Positions 35,118 through 41,681 of a DNA stretch of 41,681 nucleotides are shown here, in pieces (within the stretch, counting starts at the first letter, position 1; every line of letters begins with the position of its first letter). The notes beneath the pieces were generated by a model. It was not told the DNA's origin. It made no database searches and saw only the letters and a program-made list of their open reading frames with translations. The stretch spans positions 1-41,681 of the forward strand of contig JAFUQZ010000054.1 in assembly GCA_017472085.1 (NCBI GenBank). Reading direction: 5' to 3'. Made by a program: the position numbers and the translations under genes. The DNA is from Akkermansia sp. (lineage in GTDB: Bacteria > Verrucomicrobiota > Verrucomicrobiia > Verrucomicrobiales > Akkermansiaceae).

Positions 35118-35184
35118 GACCCACCCGGCCGAAACCGAGTGGGTCATAGTAGACTGTGACATTTTTCGCTGCGCCTCCGCAGCG
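35118..35184 (-). promoter_or_regulatory. Two hairpins upstream of abi
   Basis: One stem is 35118-35128 with 35135-35145 (11 bp, one wobble in RNA), the other 35167-35173 with 35178-35184 (7 bp). Both lie within 100 bases upstream of the abi start. They are not terminators, because no U-tract follows. They may regulate abi or be part of a short RNA. Nothing else is seen in the 246-bp gap apart from the direct repeat. Confidence 0.35.
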
Positions 35185-35281
35185 CCCATCAATGATGAGA
35201 ATCACCTTTCTGCAAGGATTAGAGCATGCTTACAGGTAATTGTCAAGATATTTGTTATTTTGCTTATTTTATTTGCGCTAT

Positions 35282-35296
35282 TTCCTCCCGGGAATG
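35282..35296 (+). repeat. 15-bp direct repeat, right copy flanking abi
   Basis: Exact copy of the sequence at 33982-33996. Here it is not part of a hairpin, as if half of the terminator had been duplicated. Confidence 0.6.
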
Positions 35297-35338
35297 CCTT
35301 GGTTGACGGCTGTTTCCGTTTTGGTGACAGCCATTCTC

Positions 35339-36319
35339 TCATTTCCCTGCGGTAGTGCGGACGGAGACGGATGCGGTGTTGGGGAGGATGTATTTGTGGA
35401 GCTCGACGGTGGCGCGGACGGCGCCGAACTCGCGGACGCAGCAGGTCGCGAATTTGTCCGCCAGAGTTTCCAGGAGGATGGTGGGTTCTGCCTGTGCGAG
35501 GGCAGTGAGCCGTTGGGAGAGAGTGTCGTAGCAGATGGTGCGGGAAAGGTCCTCGCCGGTGGCGGAGAAGGGGCAGGGGGGGATGATGGTGATGTTGGCC
35601 GTGAGCCGCTGGGGCAGGGCTCGCTCTTCCTCCGGCACGCCGATGCGGCAGGTGAACTCCAGAGCGTGGATGCTGATGGTGTCTGCCTGCGGCAGCGGGC
35701 ATTTTTCCAGCAGCCGTTGCAGGTAGCTCAGGTCGGGCACGGTGATGTCCGGGGCGGCCTGGGAGAGCTGGTCGGCGTTGTTGTAGCCGGTGAGCACGCC
35801 GATGCCGGTGATGCCGACGCAGTGGGCGGCGTTGATGTCGTGCTGCATGTCGCCGATGAAGGCGGTTTCTTCCGCACGGAGCCCGTGTTGCCGCATGAGG
35901 CCGGGGATGTAGTGTTCCTTGTTATGGACGCCGGAGTGGATGTGCTCGAAGTAATGGTGGAGGTTGAGGTGGCGCGATTGTTCATCGAATGCCTTGGGAT
36001 CCATGCTGGTGAGGATGAAGCAGCGGATGCCGCGGGCTCGGCAGAACTCCAGAAAGTTGCGCGCGTGCGGAATCTCCGTCACTTGCAGGGAGGAGGCATC
36101 AAAGGCGTAGCGATAGTAATTCTCCAAGTCCTCCAGGCGGGCTTCCGGGGTCTTGACGGCGTAGTAGTCCGGGTAGGGAAGCTGGAACTCGGCGCGGAAA
36201 GCTTCGCGGGTGAGGGCGGGTCGATTGTATTGGGTCAATACGTAGTTGGTGGCCTCGATGGTGAGGGCGAGGTCGTCGCAGAGCGTGCCGGACCAGTCGA
36301 AGATGAGGTTGCGGAACAT
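35339..36319 (-). CDS. HAD-like hydrolase fused to dihydroneopterin aldolase (FolB)
   Basis: A 326-residue two-domain protein. Residues 1-210 are a HAD domain: motif I FDWSGTL with D8 as nucleophile, motif II ILTS, and motif IV IGDMQHD. The second motif I Asp is Ser (DWS), so a classical phosphatase acid/base is missing. Residues about 213-326 are a FolB domain (IHALEFTCRIGVPEEER, CYDTL, ETLADKFATCC, VELHKYILPNTASVSV), which splits 7,8-dihydroneopterin in folate synthesis. The HAD part could remove phosphate from dihydroneopterin phosphate, just before the FolB step, but this is inference. It follows the secreted barrel-domain gene by 20 bases and is the last gene of the probable nadB unit. 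Confidence 0.85.
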   Translation of the reverse strand: MFRNLIFDWSGTLCDDLALTIEATNYVLTQYNRPALTREAFRAEFQLPYPDYYAVKTPEARLEDLENYYRYAFDASSLQVTEIPHARNFLEFCRARGIRCFILTSMDPKAFDEQSRHLNLHHYFEHIHSGVHNKEHYIPGLMRQHGLRAEETAFIGDMQHDINAAHCVGITGIGVLTGYNNADQLSQAAPDITVPDLSYLQRLLEKCPLPQADTISIHALEFTCRIGVPEEERALPQRLTANITIIPPCPFSATGEDLSRTICYDTLSQRLTALAQAEPTILLETLADKFATCCVREFGAVRATVELHKYILPNTASVSVRTTAGK

Positions 36320-36339
36320 GTCGGAGGATGGGGGGCGTG

Positions 36340-37305
36340 TCAGTCTTTGCGTTTGAGCCGGCGGCCGTCTTTGGTTATAGTTGTTGCCGGGGTGGTGGAG
36401 ATGTGGTATCTGTCCTGGTATTTGCGGATGGCTTTCTTGAGCGCGGGGTTCACGAAGGGGTTATCACGCCCGTAGCGGGCCCAGGGACCGCCGGGTACCA
36501 GCCCGAACTCCACGAAGCGCCAGTGGACGGTGGCGGTGCCGCCTTTGATGCCGAGGTAGTCGCGCACGGCGGGTGAGATGTCGATACCCGCGCCCTTGTT
36601 GGCAGTGTTGCGCGGGCGCGCACCGCCGAAGACATATTGCCAGTCATCGGTGTTGAACGGCCCGCAGTCCTCCCACTGCGCGAAGCAGTAGCGGCCGTTG
36701 TAGTATATCTGCACCCAGGTTCCGCGGCAGACGGATTCGTATTTCCCGTCCTTGTCCCGGCGATACCAGGGGATGACCTTGGAGGCCTCCGGCTTGGGCC
36801 CGCCTTTCTCGATGTCGTTATACGGGAGAGCCACGTAGAAGGGGTTGAGCTGCGGGGTGAAGGCTTTGGGCGCGTAAGTGACGGGGTCGCGGTTGGCCGG
36901 GTCGGGGTCATCATAGCCGCCGTAGTTGGCATTCCATTTGCTGTCCCAGCTGCTGGCGGTGTTGGGCACGGGGTTGCGGGCCGTGGCCAGCTCGCCGATG
37001 TAGAAGTAGGTGGCGGTGATGTCGAAGTGCCAGGGGTAGGCACCGGGGCGTCGCCGCTGGGGGCGGGTCTTGGGGTCGGGGAAGTTGCTGCGGTGGCTCT
37101 GGTCGAAGGTGGGGCGGAGCGGGCCGTGTTTGATGGCTTCCGTGCGCAGGTGTTCTTCCGACATGCTGCGGAGGGTTTCGGAGGCGAATCGGGTGGTGAG
37201 CTTGCTGCCGGGTATGGAGCGGCGCACCCGCTGCTGTGCGTCTGCGGTGGGCAGAAGCACTGTCATGGCCGAAAACAGAGAGATGAGGCAGAGACGGCAG
37301 AACAT
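36340..37305 (-). CDS. Secreted protein with double-psi barrel-like domain, function unknown
   Basis: From the ATG at 37305 the product has 321 residues. It has a signal peptide (MFCRLCLISLFSAMTVLLP, cleaved near TADAQ), a Pro/Arg-rich linker, and a C-terminal region (about 200-300). There GTWVQIYYNGRYCFAQWEDC, GPFNTDD and GAGIDISPAVRDYLGI followed by VHWRFVEFG resemble a double-psi beta-barrel of the RlpA/expansin type. In lytic transglycosylases of that type a catalytic Asp is needed; D in WEDCGPF or GIDIS could serve, but activity is not certain. A longer frame to 37497 overlaps nadB and codes for Pro/Trp-rich nonsense. The gene starts 10 bases after nadB. Confidence 0.7.
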   Translation of the reverse strand: MFCRLCLISLFSAMTVLLPTADAQQRVRRSIPGSKLTTRFASETLRSMSEEHLRTEAIKHGPLRPTFDQSHRSNFPDPKTRPQRRRPGAYPWHFDITATYFYIGELATARNPVPNTASSWDSKWNANYGGYDDPDPANRDPVTYAPKAFTPQLNPFYVALPYNDIEKGGPKPEASKVIPWYRRDKDGKYESVCRGTWVQIYYNGRYCFAQWEDCGPFNTDDWQYVFGGARPRNTANKGAGIDISPAVRDYLGIKGGTATVHWRFVEFGLVPGGPWARYGRDNPFVNPALKKAIRKYQDRYHISTTPATTITKDGRRLKRKD

Positions 37306-37315
37306 GGTGTTTTCT

Positions 37316-38914
37316 TTACCAGTTGTGCAGGATGCTGGGCTCTGCGGTGGGCAGTTTGTCCGGGGCATCCAGCGTGTAGTGCAGCCCGCGGGATTCGCTT
37401 CGCCGCAGGGCGCAGTCCACGATGAGCGAAGCGGTGAGGGCGAGATTCCGCAAATCCAGGATTTCCGGGGTGACGCGGTAGCCCCAGTAGTATTCATGAA
37501 TTTCGCGGTTGATGTTGCGCAGCCGGGTGGCGGCGCGCTGGAGTCGGCGGTTGGTGCGCACGATGCTCACATAGTCGGTCATGGTGCGGCGCACCTCGTC
37601 CCAACAGTGGTAGAGAATGGCCAGTTCATCCTGCGGCACACGGTCGCCGTGCCACCACTCGGGGATGGGGTATTCCTCCATGCTGTGGGCGAGCGGCAGG
37701 CGAGTGAGCATGGTGGCAAGTGCCCTTTTCGTGACAACCACGCATTCCAGCAGCGAGTTGCTGGCCAGACGGTTGGCGCCGTGCAGCCCGGTGCAGCCGC
37801 TCTCCCCTGCGGCAAAGAGTCCGCGCAGGGAGGTCTGCCCGTTGGTGTCTGTCTGGACCCCGCCGCACTGGTAGTGCGCTGAGGGGACAACGGGAATCAT
37901 GTCCACCTCGGCATCAATGCCGTGCTTCTTGCAGGTTTCGTAGATGTAGGGGAAGCGTTCGGCCATGAATCCCTTGGGCTTGTGGGTCATGTCCAGGTAC
38001 ATGCAGGGGTGGCCGGTGCGGAGGATTTCGCTGTTGATGGCGCGGGCCACGATGTCTCGCGGGGCGAGGCTCTTGCGCTCATCGTATTTCTGCATGAACT
38101 CCTTTCCGTCGAGCCCGCGGAGGATACCGCCCTCGCCGCGCACGGCTTCGGAGATGAGGAAGGTGAGCCCCTCGCGGTCGCTGCTCTTCGGGTTGTAGAA
38201 GGTGGTGGGGTGGAATTGCACGAACTCCATGTTGGAGATGTTTGCCCCGGCTCGCCAGGCCATGGCCACGCCGTCACCCGTGGCGGTGGCGGGGTTGGTG
38301 GTGTACATGTACACCCGCCCGGTGCCGCCGGTGGCCAGCAGGATGCGGTCGCAGCGGAAAATATCGACCTCTCCCGTGGCGGGGTTCAGCACGTAGGCAC
38401 CCAGCACGCGGTCCTCCGTCACGCAGCCCAGTTTGGCGGTGGTGATGAGGTCGATGGCGATGCGGTGGTCGAGCAGCTCGATATTGGGGTGACGCTGTGC
38501 CGCCTTCAGCAGCTTGGAGCTGATTTCCAGTCCGGTGGTGTCCTTGGAATGCAGAATGCGGCGTTTGCCGTGGCCGCCCTCGCGTCCCAGCTCAAACTCC
38601 CCGTCCTCTTCCTGGTCGAAGTCCACCCCCCAGCTGAGCAATTCCCGAATGGCCTCCGGCGCTTCCGTGACGATGGTGCGCACGGCGGCTTCATCGCAGA
38701 GCCCGGCGCCGGCATCCAGCGTGTCAGCGATGTGTTCTTCAAAGGTGTCATTTTTATCCATCACCGCCGCGATGCCACCCTGGGCCTTGGCAGAGCTGGA
38801 GACGAGAGGGTCGCTCTTGCAGAGAACGATCACTTTGCCATGTTCGGCGGCGCGCAGGGCAAAACTGAGGCCCGCCACGCCACTGCCGATAACGAGAAAG
38901 TCAGATGTAATCAT
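37316..38914 (-). CDS. nadB: L-aspartate oxidase
   Basis: The 532-residue FAD enzyme oxidises L-aspartate to iminoaspartate for NAD synthesis. Blocks seen from the ATG at 38914 are the FAD loop FLVIGSGVAGLSFALRAAEH (5-24), SSSAKAQGGIA, the active-site regions EFVQFHPTTFY and DIVARAINSE, and GLFAAGESGCTGLHGANRLA. The C-terminal helical domain is complete. I reject the longer start at 38965 because the promoter lies inside that stretch. Translation starts 16 bases after the predicted transcript start. No nadA or nadC is in the window. The two following genes are close enough to be cotranscribed. Confidence 0.95.
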   Translation of the reverse strand: MITSDFLVIGSGVAGLSFALRAAEHGKVIVLCKSDPLVSSSAKAQGGIAAVMDKNDTFEEHIADTLDAGAGLCDEAAVRTIVTEAPEAIRELLSWGVDFDQEEDGEFELGREGGHGKRRILHSKDTTGLEISSKLLKAAQRHPNIELLDHRIAIDLITTAKLGCVTEDRVLGAYVLNPATGEVDIFRCDRILLATGGTGRVYMYTTNPATATGDGVAMAWRAGANISNMEFVQFHPTTFYNPKSSDREGLTFLISEAVRGEGGILRGLDGKEFMQKYDERKSLAPRDIVARAINSEILRTGHPCMYLDMTHKPKGFMAERFPYIYETCKKHGIDAEVDMIPVVPSAHYQCGGVQTDTNGQTSLRGLFAAGESGCTGLHGANRLASNSLLECVVVTKRALATMLTRLPLAHSMEEYPIPEWWHGDRVPQDELAILYHCWDEVRRTMTDYVSIVRTNRRLQRAATRLRNINREIHEYYWGYRVTPEILDLRNLALTASLIVDCALRRSESRGLHYTLDAPDKLPTAEPSILHNW

Positions 38915-38926
38915 TGTTGACGCGAA

Positions 38927-38959
38927 TTCCGCGCTGATTATAGCACCATCAGCGCGGAA
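38927..38959 (-). promoter_or_regulatory. nadB promoter inside a 12-bp inverted repeat
   Basis: The -10 box TATAAT (38937-38942) with a weak -35 (GTGACG at 38960-38965, 17-bp spacer) lies within a perfect hyphenated palindrome (ttccgcgctgat 38927-38938, atcagcgcggaa 38948-38959). A dimeric repressor bound here would block RNA polymerase. NAD-responsive control is a guess from the gene. Confidence 0.6.
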
Positions 38960-39041
38960 CGTCACGCAGAATATCTGTTATACGGCGGCTATGGCCGCAA
39001 AAAAGACCGCTCAGCAGAGGATTCTTCCCCCGGACAGGGAA

Positions 39042-39071
39042 ATAGCCACCGGGCTGTTGCCCGGTGGCTAT
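39042..39071 (-). terminator. Terminator of the PEP-CTERM gene
   Basis: A perfect 12-bp stem (atagccaccggg 39042-39053, cccggtggctat 39060-39071) with a 6-nt loop lies 39 bases after the minus-strand stop. The tail is TTTCCC, a weak U-tract. Confidence 0.65.
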
Positions 39072-39109
39072 GAGACGGGAAGAAAATGGTGTTTCGCAGT
39101 ATTTCCGTA

Positions 39110-40177
39110 TTATTTTCTGCGGCGACGGGCAGCCAGACCGGCCAGCGCCAGCAGGCTCAGCGTTGCCGTGGTCGGCTCGGGTACGGCAGCGACTGAGAAT
39201 GTCCCATTGATATAGCTTGCCTGCACGCTCTTGGAGGCAGTTCCATCAGTCAGTTCAATCATAAGATTCTTCGTATCTGTAGAATTAGAGCCCAAGTTCT
39301 TGAAGAGGGTGTAGCTGCCTGTGATGTCCTCCAGAGTTGCAACGCTCAGCGTGATGATGACATTGTCTCCCAGAATTAAATCATTTCCTCCGAGATCCAG
39401 AGTGTAGGCTCCTAAAAAGTTTACTTCTCCGCCATCAAGAATTAAGTCTCCAGTGCTGATGTCCCCCCGGATATTGAGTTCACCATCCAGCAGTTCCAGA
39501 GAGTCAAAAGAGCCGCTGTACATGGTCATGGCACCGCCGTCAACCAAGGTTGCGAGCTCTACAGTGCCACCTTGCTGCCACACGTGTCCGCCTTCACCCA
39601 CCGTCATGATACCGGCAGTTTCGTCTGATGTTGCTATGGAAGAGCCGCTTATCAGGGTAAGAGTGTGGTTCACCTCGACTTCATTGGCAACAACGCTGCC
39701 GGAGCTGCCCGAACCTGCAATCAGTTTTGTATGACCGTTGATGACCAGCTTATCAGTTGTCAGTTTGGCAGAGCCGGTCAATTGGGAAACGGTAGTCCCT
39801 CCGTTCAGTGTTGTTGTGCCTGACACGTTGACGGAGTTTGTGGGATGCACGGATAACGCCCCGTTTACCGTTAAATCTCCTTTGATTGTCAGCGAATCAT
39901 TTCCCTTGTACTGCGTCAAGCTGACTTGATTCACTATCACATCTGAATTGACTGTCAGGTTTGCCTGTACATTGATGAAATTGACCACTGGGGCATCATT
40001 CACAAACTTGCCGATAGTGCTGTCATCCTTGACAATGATGGTTTCATAATCCGTGCCGTTTACTGAGTCCAGATTAAGATTATTATTTGCCGCTTGAATC
40101 CAGAGTGTTTCAGCAAATGCATGAGAACTCAGACAGATGCTTCCGGCCAATAGAGCTTTGAGAAAATGGGATTTCAT
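39110..40177 (-). CDS. PEP-CTERM surface protein with repetitive beta-rich passenger
   Basis: From the ATG at 40177 the product has 355 residues: signal peptide (MKSHFLKALLAGSICLSSHA, cleaved near FAET), then a Ser/Thr/Asn/Val/Leu-rich region of short beta repeats (LTVNSDVIVNQVSL, LTIKGDLTVNGALSV, TTLNGGTTVSQL, ELLDGELNIRGDIS) that suggests a beta-helix as in autotransporter passengers. It ends in a C-terminal sorting signal: VPEPTTATL, a hydrophobic stretch (LSLLALAGLAA) and RRRRK. Such tails are recognised by exosortase systems; no exosortase gene is in the window. A frame extending to 40285 adds residues without signal character. Two palindromes upstream may control it. Confidence 0.85.
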   Translation of the reverse strand: MKSHFLKALLAGSICLSSHAFAETLWIQAANNNLNLDSVNGTDYETIIVKDDSTIGKFVNDAPVVNFINVQANLTVNSDVIVNQVSLTQYKGNDSLTIKGDLTVNGALSVHPTNSVNVSGTTTLNGGTTVSQLTGSAKLTTDKLVINGHTKLIAGSGSSGSVVANEVEVNHTLTLISGSSIATSDETAGIMTVGEGGHVWQQGGTVELATLVDGGAMTMYSGSFDSLELLDGELNIRGDISTGDLILDGGEVNFLGAYTLDLGGNDLILGDNVIITLSVATLEDITGSYTLFKNLGSNSTDTKNLMIELTDGTASKSVQASYINGTFSVAAVPEPTTATLSLLALAGLAARRRRK

Positions 40178-40260
40178 ATATGTTGTGGTGTTGAATGTTT
40201 TCTCAACTCCTCGTCCTTGCATTGAGAAAGTTTTTTTGGGGGGAGGAGCCGGAAACAGTG

Positions 40261-40281
40261 TATCGCATTTCAAATGCGATA
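40261..40281. repeat. 21-nt palindrome upstream of the PEP-CTERM gene, copy 1
   Basis: The palindrome tatcgcattt-c-aaatgcgata is perfect over 10-bp arms and lies 84 bases before the ATG at 40177. A one-base centre suits protein binding to DNA rather than an RNA hairpin. Its core CGCATTTNAAATGCG recurs at 40404-40422. Confidence 0.65.
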
Positions 40282-40403
40282 GCACTTTGCGCCCTTTGTT
40301 ATCAATCCGTTAGCGCAAATAATAACAAACAGATTACCTGAAAAGCAGGTCGATAAACAAATCCTATTGACTTTTTTCAGTAATTTACATTTTTATACTG
40401 TAC

Positions 40404-40422
40404 ATCGCATTTGAAATGCGGT
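40404..40422. repeat. Palindrome copy 2 (core CGCATTTNAAATGCG)
   Basis: The second copy of the 15-nt core found at 40261-40281, about 140 bp away, with an extra imperfect base pair at each side. The stretch between the copies (40282-40403) is AT-rich, has no gene, and contains promoter-like words such as TTGATA on the minus strand. Two operators around the promoter of the PEP-CTERM gene, or the ends of a small element, are possible. Confidence 0.6.
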
Positions 40423-40493
40423 ACACACTCACCCTACAGATTGACCCGGGGGGATAATCTGTGGGGTGCTCTGTAATCAGCTGCTCAAAAAAA

Positions 40494-41390
40494 TCAGCAG
40501 ATGGTGCCGAGGATGTCGCCCATGCGGGCGAATGTCTCGAAGCCGTTGGCGGTGTTCTCCAGCAGGTCGGGGGCAATCTGTACGCGCCCGGGTTCGAAGA
40601 AAGTCATTACCGTGGAGCCGCCGAAGGCGAAGTAGCCGTGTTCCGCGCCCTTTTCCACGGCCTGACCGGGGGTGTAGGTCTGGTAGATGGCTCCCACACC
40701 GGTGGCACCCACCGCCAGACAGAGGACATCCCCCAGTTCCTCGGTGTGCAGGATGGTCAGTTCCCGCTTGTTGGTCCAGAGCCAGGAGAGCTTCTGGCGC
40801 AGGCAGTAGGGGGACACGCTCGCCAGCGGACCGGGGATGCGCACGGGGGCTTCCGGCACACCGGCGGCAGGGAAGTGGAAGCGGTGGTAGTCCACCGGGC
40901 AGAGGCGGGAGAGCACCACAGCGCCGGTGGCGTATTTCTCTGCCAGCTCGCGATTGCCCAGCAGGGCAGGGAGGTCGAAGCTCTGGTTTTTCACAAAGAC
41001 ATTGCGGATTTGTGAGGCATCCTGCCAGGCGCTGTGGCGACCGTCTGCGGGGAGGGCGATGGTAGCGCCCGCGCAGATGGGGCGGGCACCCGGTTTGAGC
41101 TTGCGGTAGAAGAAATCGTTGAAGCTGGTGTAGTCCTCCAGCGGGCGGGCGGCTTCCTCCATGTTGATGGTGTACTGCTGCACGAAGTCCGGCAGGCTGC
41201 GGGCGCTGCGGCGGGTGTTCTTCATGGCGCCGAGCAGTCGGGAGAAAAAGGCGCGCTTGATGAGCAGGTGCAGCGCAAGCTTGCCCGTGGCGGTGCCGTA
41301 TACCCAGCGCAGGGAGGCTTCGCCGAGCACTTTTTCGCGTTCTTGCTGCCCGGTGTACCGATTGATGAAGATGATGCCGTCGTCGTCCAT
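40494..41390 (-). CDS. psd: Phosphatidylserine decarboxylase
   Basis: The 298-residue pyruvoyl enzyme makes phosphatidylethanolamine. The cleavage and cofactor motif is FGGST at 256-260, with S259 forming the pyruvoyl group. D116 (PADGR) and H169 (VDYHRFHFP) are the other likely residues of the self-cleavage triad. FNDFFYRKLKPGARP (90-104) and GATGVGAI are further family blocks. The GGST form and length fit the longer non-proteobacterial PSD type. It is a single gene. Downstream are the palindromes at 40404 and 40261; a weak stem (acagatt 40436-40442, aatctgt 40456-40462) may end its transcript. Confidence 0.9.
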   Translation of the reverse strand: MDDDGIIFINRYTGQQEREKVLGEASLRWVYGTATGKLALHLLIKRAFFSRLLGAMKNTRRSARSLPDFVQQYTINMEEAARPLEDYTSFNDFFYRKLKPGARPICAGATIALPADGRHSAWQDASQIRNVFVKNQSFDLPALLGNRELAEKYATGAVVLSRLCPVDYHRFHFPAAGVPEAPVRIPGPLASVSPYCLRQKLSWLWTNKRELTILHTEELGDVLCLAVGATGVGAIYQTYTPGQAVEKGAEHGYFAFGGSTVMTFFEPGRVQIAPDLLENTANGFETFARMGDILGTIC

Positions 41391-41500
41391 GATGCCGTTT
41401 TCGGGATTCTAGCAGAACCGGAGAATTAAGGCAAGAAAAACAGTTACATAACCCCCATGACTGGAATCGGGGGATACGCATTTCTGAGGGAGAAACTGTT

Positions 41501-41629
41501 ATGGGAGAAAAATGTCAGTTTATTTTTCAGCGTTTTTTAGAATTTTTGGCACTGCGTCAAAAAAGTCGCGTGATGACGGACAGAGGCGCACCAGCCATCA
41601 AGAGTTGTGGTAATATGTGGTTGGAATGA
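41501..41629 (+). CDS. Possible 42-residue peptide, doubtful
   Basis: A short frame from ATG (41501) is preceded by gagggagaaactgtt, a fair ribosome site. The product starts MGEKCQFIFQRFLEFLALRQ and runs into the left arm of the inverted repeat at 41574. It has no family and the overlap with a repeat makes it doubtful. Confidence 0.2.
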   Translation: MGEKCQFIFQRFLEFLALRQKSRVMTDRGAPAIKSCGNMWLE

Positions 41630-41676
41630 AAATAATACCAACTCTTGAAATGAAGGGCTGGCGCGCCTCTGCGTCA
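41574..41676. repeat. Long inverted repeat at the right edge
   Basis: The left arm (about 41574-41613) and right arm (41635-41676) are about 40 nt each and match with a few single-base bulges. Paired words are tgacg/cgtca, cagaggcgc/gcgcctctg, ccagcc/ggctgg and aagagttg/caactctt. The spacer is about 20 nt. It may be the terminus of a mobile element, a MITE, or a large RNA hairpin at the end of a gene beyond the window. Confidence 0.6.
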
Positions 41677-41681
41677 GATTG

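Noticed and set aside
35240..36475. Plus-strand frame of 411 codons across the HAD-FolB gene
   Set aside because: It is antisense to clear HAD and FolB motifs and has a Gly/Val/Ala-rich product.
37306..37497. 64-residue N-terminal extension of the secreted barrel-domain protein
   Set aside because: It overlaps the end of nadB, is rich in Pro/Trp/Ser, and would bury the signal peptide that starts at 37305.
40367..40399. Plus-strand promoter TTGACT ... TATACT
   Set aside because: The spacer is 21 bp, and no plus-strand gene lies downstream.
1..41681. CRISPR array or cas genes
   Set aside because: No regularly spaced direct repeats with unique spacers and no cas motifs were seen. The only periodic repeats are protein-coding (Rhs, His/Pro) or the single tandem at 8821.

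Overview
The window looks like the chromosome of a host-associated Verrucomicrobiota bacterium close to Akkermansia. The main pointers are a PEP-CTERM surface protein ending in a PEPTT motif, a hydrophobic segment and a basic tail (39110-40177), a eukaryotic-type UDPGP uridylyltransferase, a GGQ release-factor-like protein, and many secreted proteins without assigned families. This taxonomic call is inference; no 16S or marker gene is present.

Region 1 (1-8960) is one end of a prophage or phage-like integrated element. It holds the C-terminal part of a giant polyvalent protein (LPD3-like, ADP-ribosyltransferase-like and HExxH domains) that is still open at the left edge. Next comes a 770-bp gene-poor stretch that I read as two small-RNA genes and a 29-residue hydrophobic peptide gene, all on the minus strand. 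A tyrosine integrase follows, sitting just beyond the 3' end of a tRNA-Thr(UGU) gene, the probable integration target. Region 2 (9040-14300) carries envelope genes: a putative outer-membrane barrel protein and a two-gene unit of a membrane-anchored transglutaminase-like/discoidin-like protein and a secreted thioredoxin-like protein lacking CxxC.

Region 3 (14325-24600) is a conflict island on the minus strand. An Rhs protein has a C-terminal tip resembling a caspase-like (DUF4347-like) protease and is followed three bases later by an ankyrin-repeat protein, the likely immunity partner. Then come a small orphan gene, a broken copy of the Rhs core, and a two-gene Septu-type defence module (PtuA ATPase plus PtuB HNH nuclease). 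Divergent from rhs is a plus-strand operon of sigma factor, single-span membrane protein and PDZ protein.

Region 4 (26373-41681) is mostly housekeeping: a YwaF-like membrane protein, an SBF-family transporter, topoisomerase III, UDP-sugar pyrophosphorylase, the release-factor-like protein, a Sel1-repeat protein and a His/Pro/Cys-rich secreted peptide. It also has an Abi_2-type gene bracketed by a 15-bp direct repeat. Further on are a probable minus-strand operon of nadB, a secreted barrel-domain protein and a HAD-FolB fusion, then the PEP-CTERM protein and phosphatidylserine decarboxylase.

Several genes have consensus-like promoters whose predicted start sites lie only a few bases from the start codon, so very short leaders may be common in this genome. 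Several of these promoters also lie inside inverted repeats. All family assignments come from reading motifs in the translations; no database search was run.
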